Below the pieces are notes generated by a model. That model made no database searches. It was not told the DNA's origin and saw only the letters and a list, made by a program, of their open reading frames with translations. This document shows positions 23,748 to 31,584 of a stretch of 64,000 bases of DNA, in pieces. The translations under genes were made by a program, and so were the position numbers. Location: positions 1 through 64,000 of the forward strand of contig CAYMAS010000016.1 in NCBI GenBank assembly GCA_964388485.1, given 5' to 3'. The stretch's first letter is position 1. Each line of letters begins with the position of its first letter. The DNA comes from JBCDKH01 sp964388485 (GTDB taxonomy: Bacteria; Planctomycetota; Phycisphaerae; Tepidisphaerales; Tepidisphaeraceae).

Positions 23748-25259
23748 ATGCCTGATCTGCCGCCGATGCGGTTCTACAACACGTTGTCGCACCGGGAAGA
23801 GGCCTACGTGCCGCTGACGCCGCCGGTCGTGCGGGTCTACACCTGCGGGCCGACGGTCTACGACTTCGCCCACATCGGCAACTTCCGCTCGTTCCTCTTC
23901 GCCGACGTGCTCCGCCGCACGCTCGAGCTCGTCGGGCTCGAGGTCCGGCACGTCATGAACATCACCGACGTTGGCCACATGACCGAGGACGATCTCGCCG
24001 ACGGTGGCGGCGAGGACAAGATGCAACTCGCCGCCAAAAAGCTCGCGGCCGCCAAGAAGCAGGGCCAGGCCCACGCCGCCGCCATTGATGACCCGACCGA
24101 CCCGTACCAGATCGCCAGCTTCTACACCGACGCCTTCCTCGAAGACGGCCAAAAGCTCGGCCTCAAGGTCGCCAGCGAGTTCGACGACGGCCGAATGCCC
24201 AAGGCGACGGACAACGTCGACGCGATGCTCGACATGGTGAGGACGCTCGTTGACCGCGGCCACGCCTACGAAGGCACGGACGGGGCGATCTACTTCAGCG
24301 TCGAGACCTTCGACGACTACGGCAAACTCAGCGGCAACAGCGTCGAACAACTCCGCGGCGGGGCGGGCGGACGCGTCGGCACCGAGACCACCGCCGCCAA
24401 GCGACACCCGGCCGACTTCCTGTTGTGGAAGCCCGACGATCATCACCTCATGAAGTGGCCGAGCGACTTCGGCACCGGCTATCCCGGCTGGCACATCGAA
24501 TGCTCCGCCATGGCCCGTCGGCATCTTGGGGCCGACGTCATCGACTTCCACACCGGCGGCGAGGACAACATCTTCCCGCACCACGAGTGCGAAATCGCCC
24601 AATCCCGCGGCGCTACCGGCGAGGAATCGTTCGCCAGGTTCTGGCTGCACGGCCGGCACCTGCGGGTCGAGGGCGAGAAGATGTCCAAGAGCACCGGCAA
24701 CTTCTTCACCGTCCGTGACGTGCTCGTAGGCAGGGCGACCGGCGGCCGCGAGGTCGCACCGGAAGTCCTGCGTTACGAACTCATCCGCAGCCACTACCGC
24801 GGCACCGCCAACTTCACCGCCGGCGGCCTGCGTGACAGCGGCAGTGCCGTCGGCAAGCTCCAGAAGCTTCACGCCGATGCCGCCTTGAAAGCCGAGCCGG
24901 CGGACGTGTCGCTCGAGGTCGGCCCGCTGCCACGCTTCGTCGCCGCCCTGTGCAACGACCTCAACGTCGCCGCCGCCGTCGCCGCCGTCTTCGAATGGGT
25001 CAACAACCTGCCGGCGGACGCCGACGCGGCCGAAACGCTGGGGGTTTTGAACAAGGTCGATCAGGTCCTCGGCTTCCTGCCGCTCAACAACGCGACCTCA
25101 GCCGACACCGAGCTCGAGAACCGCGCCTCCGAGATCGACGCCGCCCGCGCCGCCAAGGATTTCGCCCAAGCCGATACCCTCCGCGCCGACCTCCTCGCCC
25201 GCGGCTACAAGGTGCTGACGACCAAGGCCGGCACGACGGTCGAGAAGCCCCTCGCCTAA
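23748..25259 (+). CDS. cysS: Cysteinyl-tRNA synthetase
   Basis: A 503-residue class Ia aminoacyl-tRNA synthetase that charges tRNA-Cys. The zinc-binding TCGPTVYDFAHIGNFRS near 32-48 contains the HIGH-type motif (HIGN); MNITDVGHMTEDDL follows; GWHIECSAMARRHLG and the HTGGEDNIFPHHECEIAQS segment hold the other zinc ligands; the KMSKS loop is exact at 311-315 (GEKMSKSTGNFFTVRDVL). The C-terminal helical anticodon region ends GYKVLTTKAGTTVEKPLA. An insertion rich in Ala and Lys (MQLAAKKLAAAKKQGQAHAA) lies near residues 92-111. An alternative start at the sixth codon downstream is possible. Confidence 0.96.
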   Translation: MPDLPPMRFYNTLSHREEAYVPLTPPVVRVYTCGPTVYDFAHIGNFRSFLFADVLRRTLELVGLEVRHVMNITDVGHMTEDDLADGGGEDKMQLAAKKLAAAKKQGQAHAAAIDDPTDPYQIASFYTDAFLEDGQKLGLKVASEFDDGRMPKATDNVDAMLDMVRTLVDRGHAYEGTDGAIYFSVETFDDYGKLSGNSVEQLRGGAGGRVGTETTAAKRHPADFLLWKPDDHHLMKWPSDFGTGYPGWHIECSAMARRHLGADVIDFHTGGEDNIFPHHECEIAQSRGATGEESFARFWLHGRHLRVEGEKMSKSTGNFFTVRDVLVGRATGGREVAPEVLRYELIRSHYRGTANFTAGGLRDSGSAVGKLQKLHADAALKAEPADVSLEVGPLPRFVAALCNDLNVAAAVAAVFEWVNNLPADADAAETLGVLNKVDQVLGFLPLNNATSADTELENRASEIDAARAAKDFAQADTLRADLLARGYKVLTTKAGTTVEKPLA

Positions 25260-25501
25260 CGCCGAGGACAATCATCAAGTTTCCGGCGGCGATGCAGGAT
25301 GAAGTGGCATCGAGTCAGGTGAAGCCGATGAGGCTGCCGCATCGACTAGCGGACATGGCCTCACCGTTTCATGTTCTCTCTGTTGACCCACCGGCACAAT
25401 CAACAAACGCAGCAGCTTCGGACGATTTTAGTATCGTTTTATGGAAAAGCCGGCGCGGCAACGGCTTTACAATCGGCTGTCGCTTCAACAGATTGCTCGG
25501 C

Positions 25502-26164
25502 ATGCCCAACGCCCTCGAGCCCCTCGAAGCCCGCCGCTTCCTGTCCGCCACCGCCAGCGTCGAAATCATCGACCAGACCCTCTTCGTCACCGCCGGCGAC
25601 ACGCTACGACACGTGACGATTCAGGGCAACGACGAGGGTGGCCACCAGGTCCGCGTGACCGAGCGTCCTTCGTCGCCGGTGTCGCCTGTAGGAATCATCG
25701 AAACCTTCGAGCCGTCCGCGTTCAGCAGCATCCACGTCGTCGGCAGCGACTCGTTCTCGAACGTCATCATCTACGAGGCCACGGTGCCGACCGGCGGCAG
25801 CGTCTTGGCGGGCGAGGCGGGGGCGTTCGTTCGCATCATCGACTCGAACATCAACGGTGACCTCTACCTGCGCGGCAGCGATAGCCGAGACTTCTTCGAC
25901 CTGAGCCGCGGGACCATCGAAGGCCTCGTCATCGATGCCCGTGGCGGCGACGACTTCGTGCGGCTCGGCGATGTGACGGTCTGGAACTACGTCAGCCTGC
26001 TCGGCGGCGAAGGCAGCGATCAGTTCAACATCACCCGCGGTACCGAAATCTTCGGCTTCACCTACATCAACGGCGGCAGCGGCAGCGACTCGCTCTTCAC
26101 CGACGACAGCAACATCGCCGGCGGCTTGTGGTATGTCGGCGTCGAAGATCCGCTCTTTGCATGA
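25502..26164 (+). CDS. Planctomycete LEPLEARRFLSA-motif exported repeat protein
   Basis: A 220-residue protein beginning PNALEPLEARRFLSATASVE, the N-terminal export motif peculiar to large secreted planctomycete proteins. The rest is short beta-strand repeats rich in Gly and Asp (GDLYLRGSDSRDFFDLSRGT, IDARGGDDFVRLGD, LLGGEGSDQFNI, INGGSGSDSLFTDD), which look like beta-helix or calcium-binding repeat rungs. It is much shorter than most proteins with this motif. The frame is open far upstream inside cysS in another phase, so the ATG at 25502 is chosen by the motif; no good ribosome site is seen. Confidence 0.72.
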   Translation: MPNALEPLEARRFLSATASVEIIDQTLFVTAGDTLRHVTIQGNDEGGHQVRVTERPSSPVSPVGIIETFEPSAFSSIHVVGSDSFSNVIIYEATVPTGGSVLAGEAGAFVRIIDSNINGDLYLRGSDSRDFFDLSRGTIEGLVIDARGGDDFVRLGDVTVWNYVSLLGGEGSDQFNITRGTEIFGFTYINGGSGSDSLFTDDSNIAGGLWYVGVEDPLFA

Positions 26165-26261
26165 GCGCGAGCGACTCTTTCACCTGGTTCTCGGGCGAAG
26201 TAGGACGAGAAGCCCCGCATGTGCATGCGGGACCAGGGGAGCGAATCGACAAAAAAGGGGC

Positions 26262-27665
26262 TCAGTGCCCCGCGACGGGCTCGCCCATGAGGCTCTTGAG
26301 CTCCTCGAGCTTGGAGGAGAGGATCGCCTCGTCCTTGGCTTCGAGGTTCAGGCGGAGCATCGGCTCGGTGTTGCTCTTGCGGACGTTGAACCACCAGCCG
26401 TCGCTGCCAGAGTCGACCGTGATGCCGTCGAGGTAGTCCACTTCCTGGTTGCCGTACTTGGTGGCCAGCTGCTTGATCATGCCGTCCTTGTCCTCGACCT
26501 GGAAGTTGAGTTCGCCTGACTGGTGATACGTGTCGATCGGTCCGGCCATGCCGCTGAGCTTGGTGTCGCTGGCACTTAAAATGCTGAGCATCTTCGCAAA
26601 GGCAATCGCACCCGAGTCGGCAAAGAAGTTGTCGCGGAAGTAGAAGTGCCCGCTCAGCTCGCCGCCGAAGACGCCCTTGGAATCGCTGAGGGCCTTCTTC
26701 ATGAAGACGTGGCCGACCCGCTCGCGCACCGGCTTGCCGCCGGCCTTCTCGATCTCCTCGGCCAGCGCGTGCGTCGATCGCAGGTCGTAGACGATGCTGC
26801 TGCCCTTGTTCGCGTCGTCCTGCAGAAAGTCGCGGGCGATGATGGCCGTCAGGATGTCACAGCCGATGGTCTTGCCGTGCTCGTCGGTGAAGACGCACCG
26901 GTCCGCGTCGCCGTCGAAGCAGACGCCCGCATCCACCGCGTCCGGCCCGGCTTCCTTGACGGCCGACTGAAGCTGCTGAAGGTTCTCCTCGACGAGCGGG
27001 TTGGGCTCGTGGACGAAGTCGACGCCGGTCTCGAAGTTGATCTCGTCGATCGTCAGGTTCTCGACGCCGCCGAAGACCTTGGGCAGCATCGGCCCGGCCA
27101 TGCCGTTGGAGCCGTCGACGATGACGCGGACGGGCTTCTTGAGGTCGAGGAACTTCAGCACGTGTTCGCGGTAGGCGGGCCAGATGTCTTCCTGGCGGAC
27201 CTCCGCGTCGACGCCGGTTTCGTGGCGTTGCTTGAGCTGTTCGGCGAGCCGTTCGATGTCCTTGAGCCCGGTCTGGCTGCCGATCGGCTTGGCCCGGGGC
27301 CCGCTGATCTTGAAGCCGTTGTAGTTGACCGGGTTGTGGCTGGCCGTGGTCTGGATGCCGCCGACGGCGTCGTAGTGGTTGATGGCGAAGTAGATGCACG
27401 ACGTGTCGATCATCCCGACGTCGATGACCTTCATGCCGGTGCTTTTGATGCCGTCAATGAGGGCGGTGGCGAGTTCGGGCGAGTGAGGCCGCATGTCGCG
27501 ACCGACGACCATGGTGTCGGGATTGCCGACGGGGTCGCCGAAGTTGCTCGCCGACCGCTGCAGGTAAGTGGCGGCGGCATGCCCTACCTTCCACGCCGCC
27601 TCGGCATCGAGGGGTTCGGGGTAAGTCGCGCGGACGTCGTAGGCCTTGAAGATTTTGGAGATCAT
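26262..27665 (-). CDS. Phosphomannomutase/phosphoglucomutase (AlgC/ManB type)
   Basis: A 467-residue alpha-D-phosphohexomutase that moves phosphate between C6 and C1 of mannose or glucose, feeding nucleotide sugar synthesis. The phosphoserine loop TTASHNPVNYNGFK has the catalytic Ser at 109; the Mg2+ loop is CFDGDADRCVF (Asp 251, 253, 255); the sugar-specificity loop is GGELSGHFYFRD; the C-terminal phosphate-binding segment is VRKSNTEPMLRLNLEA. The order and length match bifunctional PMM/PGM rather than GlmM, whose phosphate loop reads RxSGTEP. Monocistronic. Confidence 0.92.
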   Translation of the reverse strand: MISKIFKAYDVRATYPEPLDAEAAWKVGHAAATYLQRSASNFGDPVGNPDTMVVGRDMRPHSPELATALIDGIKSTGMKVIDVGMIDTSCIYFAINHYDAVGGIQTTASHNPVNYNGFKISGPRAKPIGSQTGLKDIERLAEQLKQRHETGVDAEVRQEDIWPAYREHVLKFLDLKKPVRVIVDGSNGMAGPMLPKVFGGVENLTIDEINFETGVDFVHEPNPLVEENLQQLQSAVKEAGPDAVDAGVCFDGDADRCVFTDEHGKTIGCDILTAIIARDFLQDDANKGSSIVYDLRSTHALAEEIEKAGGKPVRERVGHVFMKKALSDSKGVFGGELSGHFYFRDNFFADSGAIAFAKMLSILSASDTKLSGMAGPIDTYHQSGELNFQVEDKDGMIKQLATKYGNQEVDYLDGITVDSGSDGWWFNVRKSNTEPMLRLNLEAKDEAILSSKLEELKSLMGEPVAGH

Positions 27666-27720
27666 TCCGCCGCACTATACCGCCACGACGCCGGTTGTCG
27701 GGAACGTCCGAAGTCCTGCG

Positions 27721-27849
27721 TCAGGCGTCCTCCTCCGCAAACAACGACGCACCCGCCGCCGGCAGCGTCGTCCCGAACGCCGCCCGCAGCAGGTCGAAGT
27801 CGGCCAGGTCGACGTTGCCGTCGTAGTTGAAGTCACCCTGCGAGAACAT
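27721..27849 (-). pseudogene. C-terminal remnant of a dockerin-type-repeat secreted protein
   Basis: On the minus strand one frame reads MFSQGDFNYDGNVDLADFD then LLRAAFGTTLPAAGASLF and stops with EEDA. GDFNYDGNVDLADFDLL is the EF-hand-like dockerin type I repeat that closes many secreted planctomycete proteins. The frame is blocked by a TAG about 45 bases further upstream, inside the palindrome repeat at 27880, and no body of a gene precedes it. This is best read as the tail of a gene destroyed by insertion or deletion at the repeats. Confidence 0.65.
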
Positions 27850-27878
27850 GGCCCCGCCGGTGGTGCCGAAGTGGGCGA

Positions 27879-27932
27879 TGGTGGGCCGGGGCCCACCCTA
27901 CGTGGTGGAGGTGGGGGTGGGGTGGGGGGTGC
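27879..27932. repeat. Palindrome plus G-tract repeat unit, copy 1
   Basis: GGTGGGCCGGGGCCCACC is followed by CTACGTGGTGG and a run of GGTGGGGGTGGGGTGGGGGG type. The same three parts in the same order recur at 28002-28051. The G-rich tail could fold into a G-quadruplex. Confidence 0.75.
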
Positions 27933-27960
27933 ATCAGGCGGCGTCCGAGGCGACGCAGTC

Positions 27961-27982
27961 GTAGGGTGGGCCCGGGCCCACC
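27961..27982. repeat. Inverted copy of the GTAGGGTGGGCCC palindrome
   Basis: GTAGGGTGGGCCCGGGCCCACC lies between the two palindrome/G-tract units in opposite orientation: its GTAGGG end is the complement of the CCCTAC end of the flanking copies. It has no G-tract. Confidence 0.7.
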
Positions 27983-28001
27983 ATCTGGGGTCGGCTCAAG
28001 G

Positions 28002-28051
28002 CGGTGGGCCTGGGCCCACCCTACGTGGTGGGGGGTGGGGTGGGGGGTGGA
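28002..28051. repeat. Palindrome plus G-tract repeat unit, copy 2
   Basis: GGTGGGCCTGGGCCCACC, CTACGTGGTGG and a GGGGGGTGGGGTGGGGGGTGG tract repeat the layout of copy 1. The palindrome forms a near-perfect 18-bp hairpin. Confidence 0.75.
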
Positions 28052-28078
28052 TGACGCGTCGTTTGGGTCGGGCAAGTG

Positions 28079-28309
28079 CTGGGATGGGATGAACGAGTGT
28101 CGATTCGGGTCGTCCTAGCTCTGGAACGAGGCGAATGTCGGTTGAGTCGTGACGGACTTGTCTTGATAGGTGACGGATGAGTTTTGATTCGCGACAAACG
28201 AGTCTTGATGCGCGACGGGCTAGTCTTCGTTCATGATGAATTAGTCTTGATTCGCGACGAACGAGTCCTCATTCGTGACGAATTAGCATTGATTGATGAC
28301 GATTCGGAC
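28079..28309. repeat. Eleven-unit 21-bp degenerate tandem array
   Basis: Units start every 21 bases from 28079 to 28289. The centre units (28184, 28247) are nearly identical and read TTGATTCGCGAC followed by AAACGAGTC or GAACGAGTC; the outer ones are more diverged. The exact 7-codon period gives heptads such as LIRDERV, LIRDELA and LMRDGLV in one plus-strand frame, but a TGA in the 28163 unit breaks that frame. Coding origin is possible but unproven. Confidence 0.8.
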
Positions 28310-28619
28310 GTGGTGAGGGTCCGATTTCGTTGTTGGTGTGGCGTCCGAGAAGAAAGGGCACGGGCGGCAGCGGTGCAAGTGGGGTGGGGGGTGGGGGGTG
28401 GCGTTTTTATCAGGCGGAGGGGTTTTGGATCGAAAATCGATCCGACGCGTCAAGTGATGGCGGGGAACGGGCGATGCAAGGGGCGGGTTCCGACGAGAGT
28501 CACGCCGAGTGTCGGCGGGCCAGGGCGGGGCTCATCAACTTGCCGGCCGATGGGCCGGACACGGGTCGGCTCCAAGGCCGCCCGCATGATCGGCCAGACG
28601 GCCGAGGAAAGGGGCAGCG

Positions 28620-29357
28620 ATGCCCAACGTCTACTATCCTTGTTCCACCGACGCCGAGTGGCGGGAGTGGGGCGTGCCGACGAGCAATCTGCTCGTCAGC
28701 GAAGCAGCCACGTATGAGATCTCCGTCGATGCGGCGGGCGACCTTCAGTCCGCCGCACGGGGCTACGCCGCCGCGTTCGACGTCGCCAACGCGCCGCAGA
28801 CCCAGGGCCGCGTCGCGACGGCAGCCAAGAACGACGCCCTGGCCCTCGTCAAACTGAGGGCCAAGCCGATCATGTCGGCCATCGAGCTCAACGCGGCACT
28901 CGGCGACGAGCTTCGCGAGCAGGTCGGGCTCCGCGCCCGCGACGATTCGCGGAGTCCGGCCGTCGTGCCGGCGTTGCCGCCGATGGTCGAGGCGGCGTTG
29001 ACCGGGCCGGCGAGCATGCGGGTCTTCGTCCGCCAAGCGGACGAGCCGGATCGTCGTGCCAAGCCCAAGGGCGTGCGGTCGATCGTCGTCTTCACCCACG
29101 TCAACGACGGCCAGGTCCCCCCGGCCACGGCGGCGGCGTGGACGCTCCACTCGCAGCAGGGGCGGAGCAACTTCGACCTCAACTTCGGCGAACTGGCCAG
29201 CCCCAAGACGTTCTGGGTGCGGTGCCAGTACGTCACGACCCGCAACGAGACCGGCCCGATGAGCGAGGCGGCCAAGATCGTCCTGCCCGGCTACGGCCTG
29301 TCGAGCGACGCCCTGAGCTCGGGTAACGACGCGTCGCCGATGAAGATCGCGGCGTAG
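28620..29357 (+). CDS. Hypothetical protein with a fibronectin-like C-terminal half
   Basis: A 245-residue protein of unknown function, no signal peptide. The N-terminal half is helical and Ala-rich (LQSAARGYAAAFDVANAPQT, AAKNDALALVKLRAKPIMSA). The second half has the beta pattern of a type III fibronectin-like domain (SIVVFTHVNDGQVPP, AAAWTLHSQQGRSNFDLNF, KTFWVRCQYVTTRNETGPMS). An AAAGGGG purine stretch precedes the ATG. Proteins of this look recur in planctomycete genomes, several times beside repeats. Its GC-rich codon use is like its neighbours. Confidence 0.6.
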   Translation: MPNVYYPCSTDAEWREWGVPTSNLLVSEAATYEISVDAAGDLQSAARGYAAAFDVANAPQTQGRVATAAKNDALALVKLRAKPIMSAIELNAALGDELREQVGLRARDDSRSPAVVPALPPMVEAALTGPASMRVFVRQADEPDRRAKPKGVRSIVVFTHVNDGQVPPATAAAWTLHSQQGRSNFDLNFGELASPKTFWVRCQYVTTRNETGPMSEAAKIVLPGYGLSSDALSSGNDASPMKIAA

Positions 29358-29745
29358 GAGAGTCGCCGGATTCGTTGAATCCCTAACGCGAAGGCGCGGA
29401 GGGTCGCGAAGGACGGAGAGCGGTCGAGGGGTTCGCCTCTTGGCGCTCTCCGCTCGCTTTGCGACCCTTTGCGATCTTCGCGTCTTTGCGTTGCGAACCA
29501 TCGGCCGGGTCAGGTGAAGAGGGACCCGTTGTCAGCGTCGTTGAGGTCGGTGGCGAAGACGGCCCGGATGAAGCCGACGCAGGACATTACCGCTCGACCT
29601 GAACCCCTTGGACCCGAACCCCGCCATCGGGAAAATTCGGTTGATCGTTGGCGACCAGGTAGTAGCTTTTCATCGGGGAGCCGACGACGTGATCACCGCC
29701 ACCGACATCCTGAAGCATTGCGTGATCGGAGGCCCGCGCGAGGCG
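29358..29745. other. Intergenic stretch with a long imperfect inverted repeat
   Basis: No gene is supported. The main content is an inverted repeat at 29385-29492 (described separately). A 25-codon minus-strand frame ending near 29514 is too short to call. Confidence 0.5.
29385..29492. repeat. Imperfect inverted repeat of AACGCRAAGRCGCG type
   Basis: The left arm (29385-29422) starts AACGCGAAGGCGCGGAGGG and the right arm (29442-29492) ends TCTTCGCGTCTTTGCGTT, which read in reverse complement starts AACGCAAAGACGCGAAGA. Short GCGAAGG/GCAAAGG motifs recur within each arm. Such CGCAAAG-rich intergenic hairpins are widespread in environmental bacterial genomes and of unknown function. Confidence 0.6.
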
Positions 29746-31542
29746 ATGCCGGTGCTTGACGAGCCTGACGTGAATCGGCATCCCTGGTCCCAGCGGCTTG
29801 TCGGCGTCTTGGGCGTTGCGACGATCATCCTCGGGGAGATCTTGCGGCACTATCTGCCACGACTGCTACTGGATTGGCGGCATTCGGACGACCAGCAACA
29901 ACACAGCTGGTACTGGCACCGCGTCAACGACCCGAGCCTGTTCCCAGACGACCCGCTTGCCGAGTTCTTTTCCCAGCCGTCGCTCACGCCGGTCGGACAT
30001 CGGTGGCTTTACGAATGGGGTAGCGGGCTCGTTGGACCCGAGTTCTTCGGTGACCTGCTCGGCACCTTCCTCATGGGCGGGACGGTGGTGCTCGCGTTCC
30101 TCGTCGGTGCGGCCTTCTGCGGGCGGCTGCTCTTCGGACTGTTGCCGAAGACGGTCATCGGCTGGCTCAGCGTGGTCGGCGGGCTGGCGGTGTGCGTGGT
30201 GACGTCGCGCTCGGGCTACTTCGAACTTCCAGACGGTGGATTCGCCCGTGGCCACGCTCCACCGGCGATGATGCTGGCCATTCTCGGCCTGCTGCACCGG
30301 TCCGGACCTGTGACGGGCATCGCGGCGATTTATGCGGCTTTGGTCTATCCGATAGTCTGGATTCTCATCGGTGCGACGACCTTCGCCTGCGTCATGTTCG
30401 ACGTCTACCGCGGCTTTCGGCGGCAGGATGCTTCCTGGGGCCTGCAACGCTGGCACGTGTGGCAAGCTGGGGTCGGCCTGTGCGTCGTGTCGATGCTGAT
30501 CATCGCCCTGATGCGCCCGGGGCAAGTCGCCGAGCAGTACGGGCCCAAGGTGACGCTCGAGGAGATCAAGGCGAATCCGGAATTCGGCTACGGGGGCCGA
30601 AACGAGATGGTCGAACCCTCTGCATTACGCACCTATTTCACAAGCGTGCGACGCGGCGTGGAGATGGGCGTGCGGCACTTGCCGTGGGTCGTGCCGGTGC
30701 TTTTGATCTCGATACCGCTCTTCGGCAGGCGGGTGCCGAGCCTGGTTTGGATCATCCTCGGCACGAGCCTGACCCTTTGGCTGGCAGCGAACCTGCTGTT
30801 GCCGACGCTCTATCTGCCAAGCCGGTACACGCGTTGGGTACTCAAGCCTTTGTTCGCCTTGGCGGCAGGCGGGTTGGTGACGCTCCTTTTGGCATTGCTT
30901 TACAGCTGGCGACCCACGTGGCGGTGGAAGGTGGTCAGCATCGTCGCCGGATCTCTGCTCACTGGTTTGTATCTCAGCTCCAATTTCGTTGTCGGCCGGC
31001 ATGAAGAGGCCGTCCGGGTCAGTCGACTCCAGACGCACCGTCCGGACATGCGACATGCTTGGAGCATTATTGCAGATCTGCCTAAGGACACGCTCGTCGC
31101 GGCTCATCCGCTCGATGCCGGACCTCTTCCGCTCATGACGAGGCGAAGCGTGCTCATCAGCACGGAGCTGTCATTGGCGTACCACCGTGGGTACTACGAG
31201 AAGATCGCTGAGCCTCGACTCGTCGCGGCGTATTCGGCGATCTTCGCCAGCGACATCGAGGACGTGCTGAGACTGCACGAGGCGTTCGGCGTCGACGTTG
31301 TCCTGGTGGATGAGCGGCATTTTGCCGCCGACTTCCGCAACCGGCCGCCGGAGGTCTTCAAGCCGTTTGATCGTTTGGTCCAGTCGCTCCACGACGAGGG
31401 CCGCCGCGTCGGATTCGCTCTCCAACCGCCTCCGGAGGATCGGCTGCTCTGGTCGAGCTCGTCTGGCGATGGCGACGGCGAAGATCCGCCGGTCCATCTC
31501 GTCTGGATCGGGGATCGGGATCAGATGTCCGAGCTGGAGTAA
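29746..31542 (+). CDS. Large multi-pass membrane protein of unknown function
   Basis: About 598 residues. The frame extends to a TTG at 29608, but the ATG at 29746 comes just before the first hydrophobic segment. About nine to eleven membrane helices are visible, for example LVGVLGVATIILGEILRHYL, LMGGTVVLAFLVGAAFCGRL, VIGWLSVVGGLAVCVVTS, IAAIYAALVYPIVWILIGAT and LFALAAGGLVTLLLALLYSW. The last 180 residues are soluble (DTLVAAHPLDAGPLPLMTRR, FGVDVVLVDERHFAADF). This resembles GT-C-like or O-antigen-polymerase-type topology with a C-terminal extracytoplasmic domain, but no signature was recognised. Confidence 0.65.
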   Translation: MPVLDEPDVNRHPWSQRLVGVLGVATIILGEILRHYLPRLLLDWRHSDDQQQHSWYWHRVNDPSLFPDDPLAEFFSQPSLTPVGHRWLYEWGSGLVGPEFFGDLLGTFLMGGTVVLAFLVGAAFCGRLLFGLLPKTVIGWLSVVGGLAVCVVTSRSGYFELPDGGFARGHAPPAMMLAILGLLHRSGPVTGIAAIYAALVYPIVWILIGATTFACVMFDVYRGFRRQDASWGLQRWHVWQAGVGLCVVSMLIIALMRPGQVAEQYGPKVTLEEIKANPEFGYGGRNEMVEPSALRTYFTSVRRGVEMGVRHLPWVVPVLLISIPLFGRRVPSLVWIILGTSLTLWLAANLLLPTLYLPSRYTRWVLKPLFALAAGGLVTLLLALLYSWRPTWRWKVVSIVAGSLLTGLYLSSNFVVGRHEEAVRVSRLQTHRPDMRHAWSIIADLPKDTLVAAHPLDAGPLPLMTRRSVLISTELSLAYHRGYYEKIAEPRLVAAYSAIFASDIEDVLRLHEAFGVDVVLVDERHFAADFRNRPPEVFKPFDRLVQSLHDEGRRVGFALQPPPEDRLLWSSSSGDGDGEDPPVHLVWIGDRDQMSELE

Positions 31543-31584
31543 CTCAACGTCAGCAGCAGGGTCTCAAATAGTCTAAGCCGCTTC

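Larger units (their letters stand above)
27666..28619. other. Gene-poor repeat-rich stretch
   Basis: No intact gene is supported in these 950 bases. They hold the end of a broken dockerin-type gene, two copies of a palindrome plus G-tract unit, one further inverted palindrome, an 11-unit 21-bp tandem array and a third G-rich tract at 28377-28405. Open frames here are short, have repeat-derived composition and no convincing ribosome site. Confidence 0.7.

Noticed and set aside
28079..28309. CRISPR array
   Set aside because: Units are directly adjacent with no unique spacers and are degenerate; no cas genes are present.
28184..28717. 177-codon frame across the 21-bp array
   Set aside because: No ribosome site, starts within the repeats, and turns into low-complexity sequence that overlaps the start of the better-supported gene at 28620.
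29514..29591. 25-codon minus-strand frame (SCVGFIRAVFATDLNDADNG...)
   Set aside because: Looks protein-like but is too short, with no recognised family or clear ribosome site.
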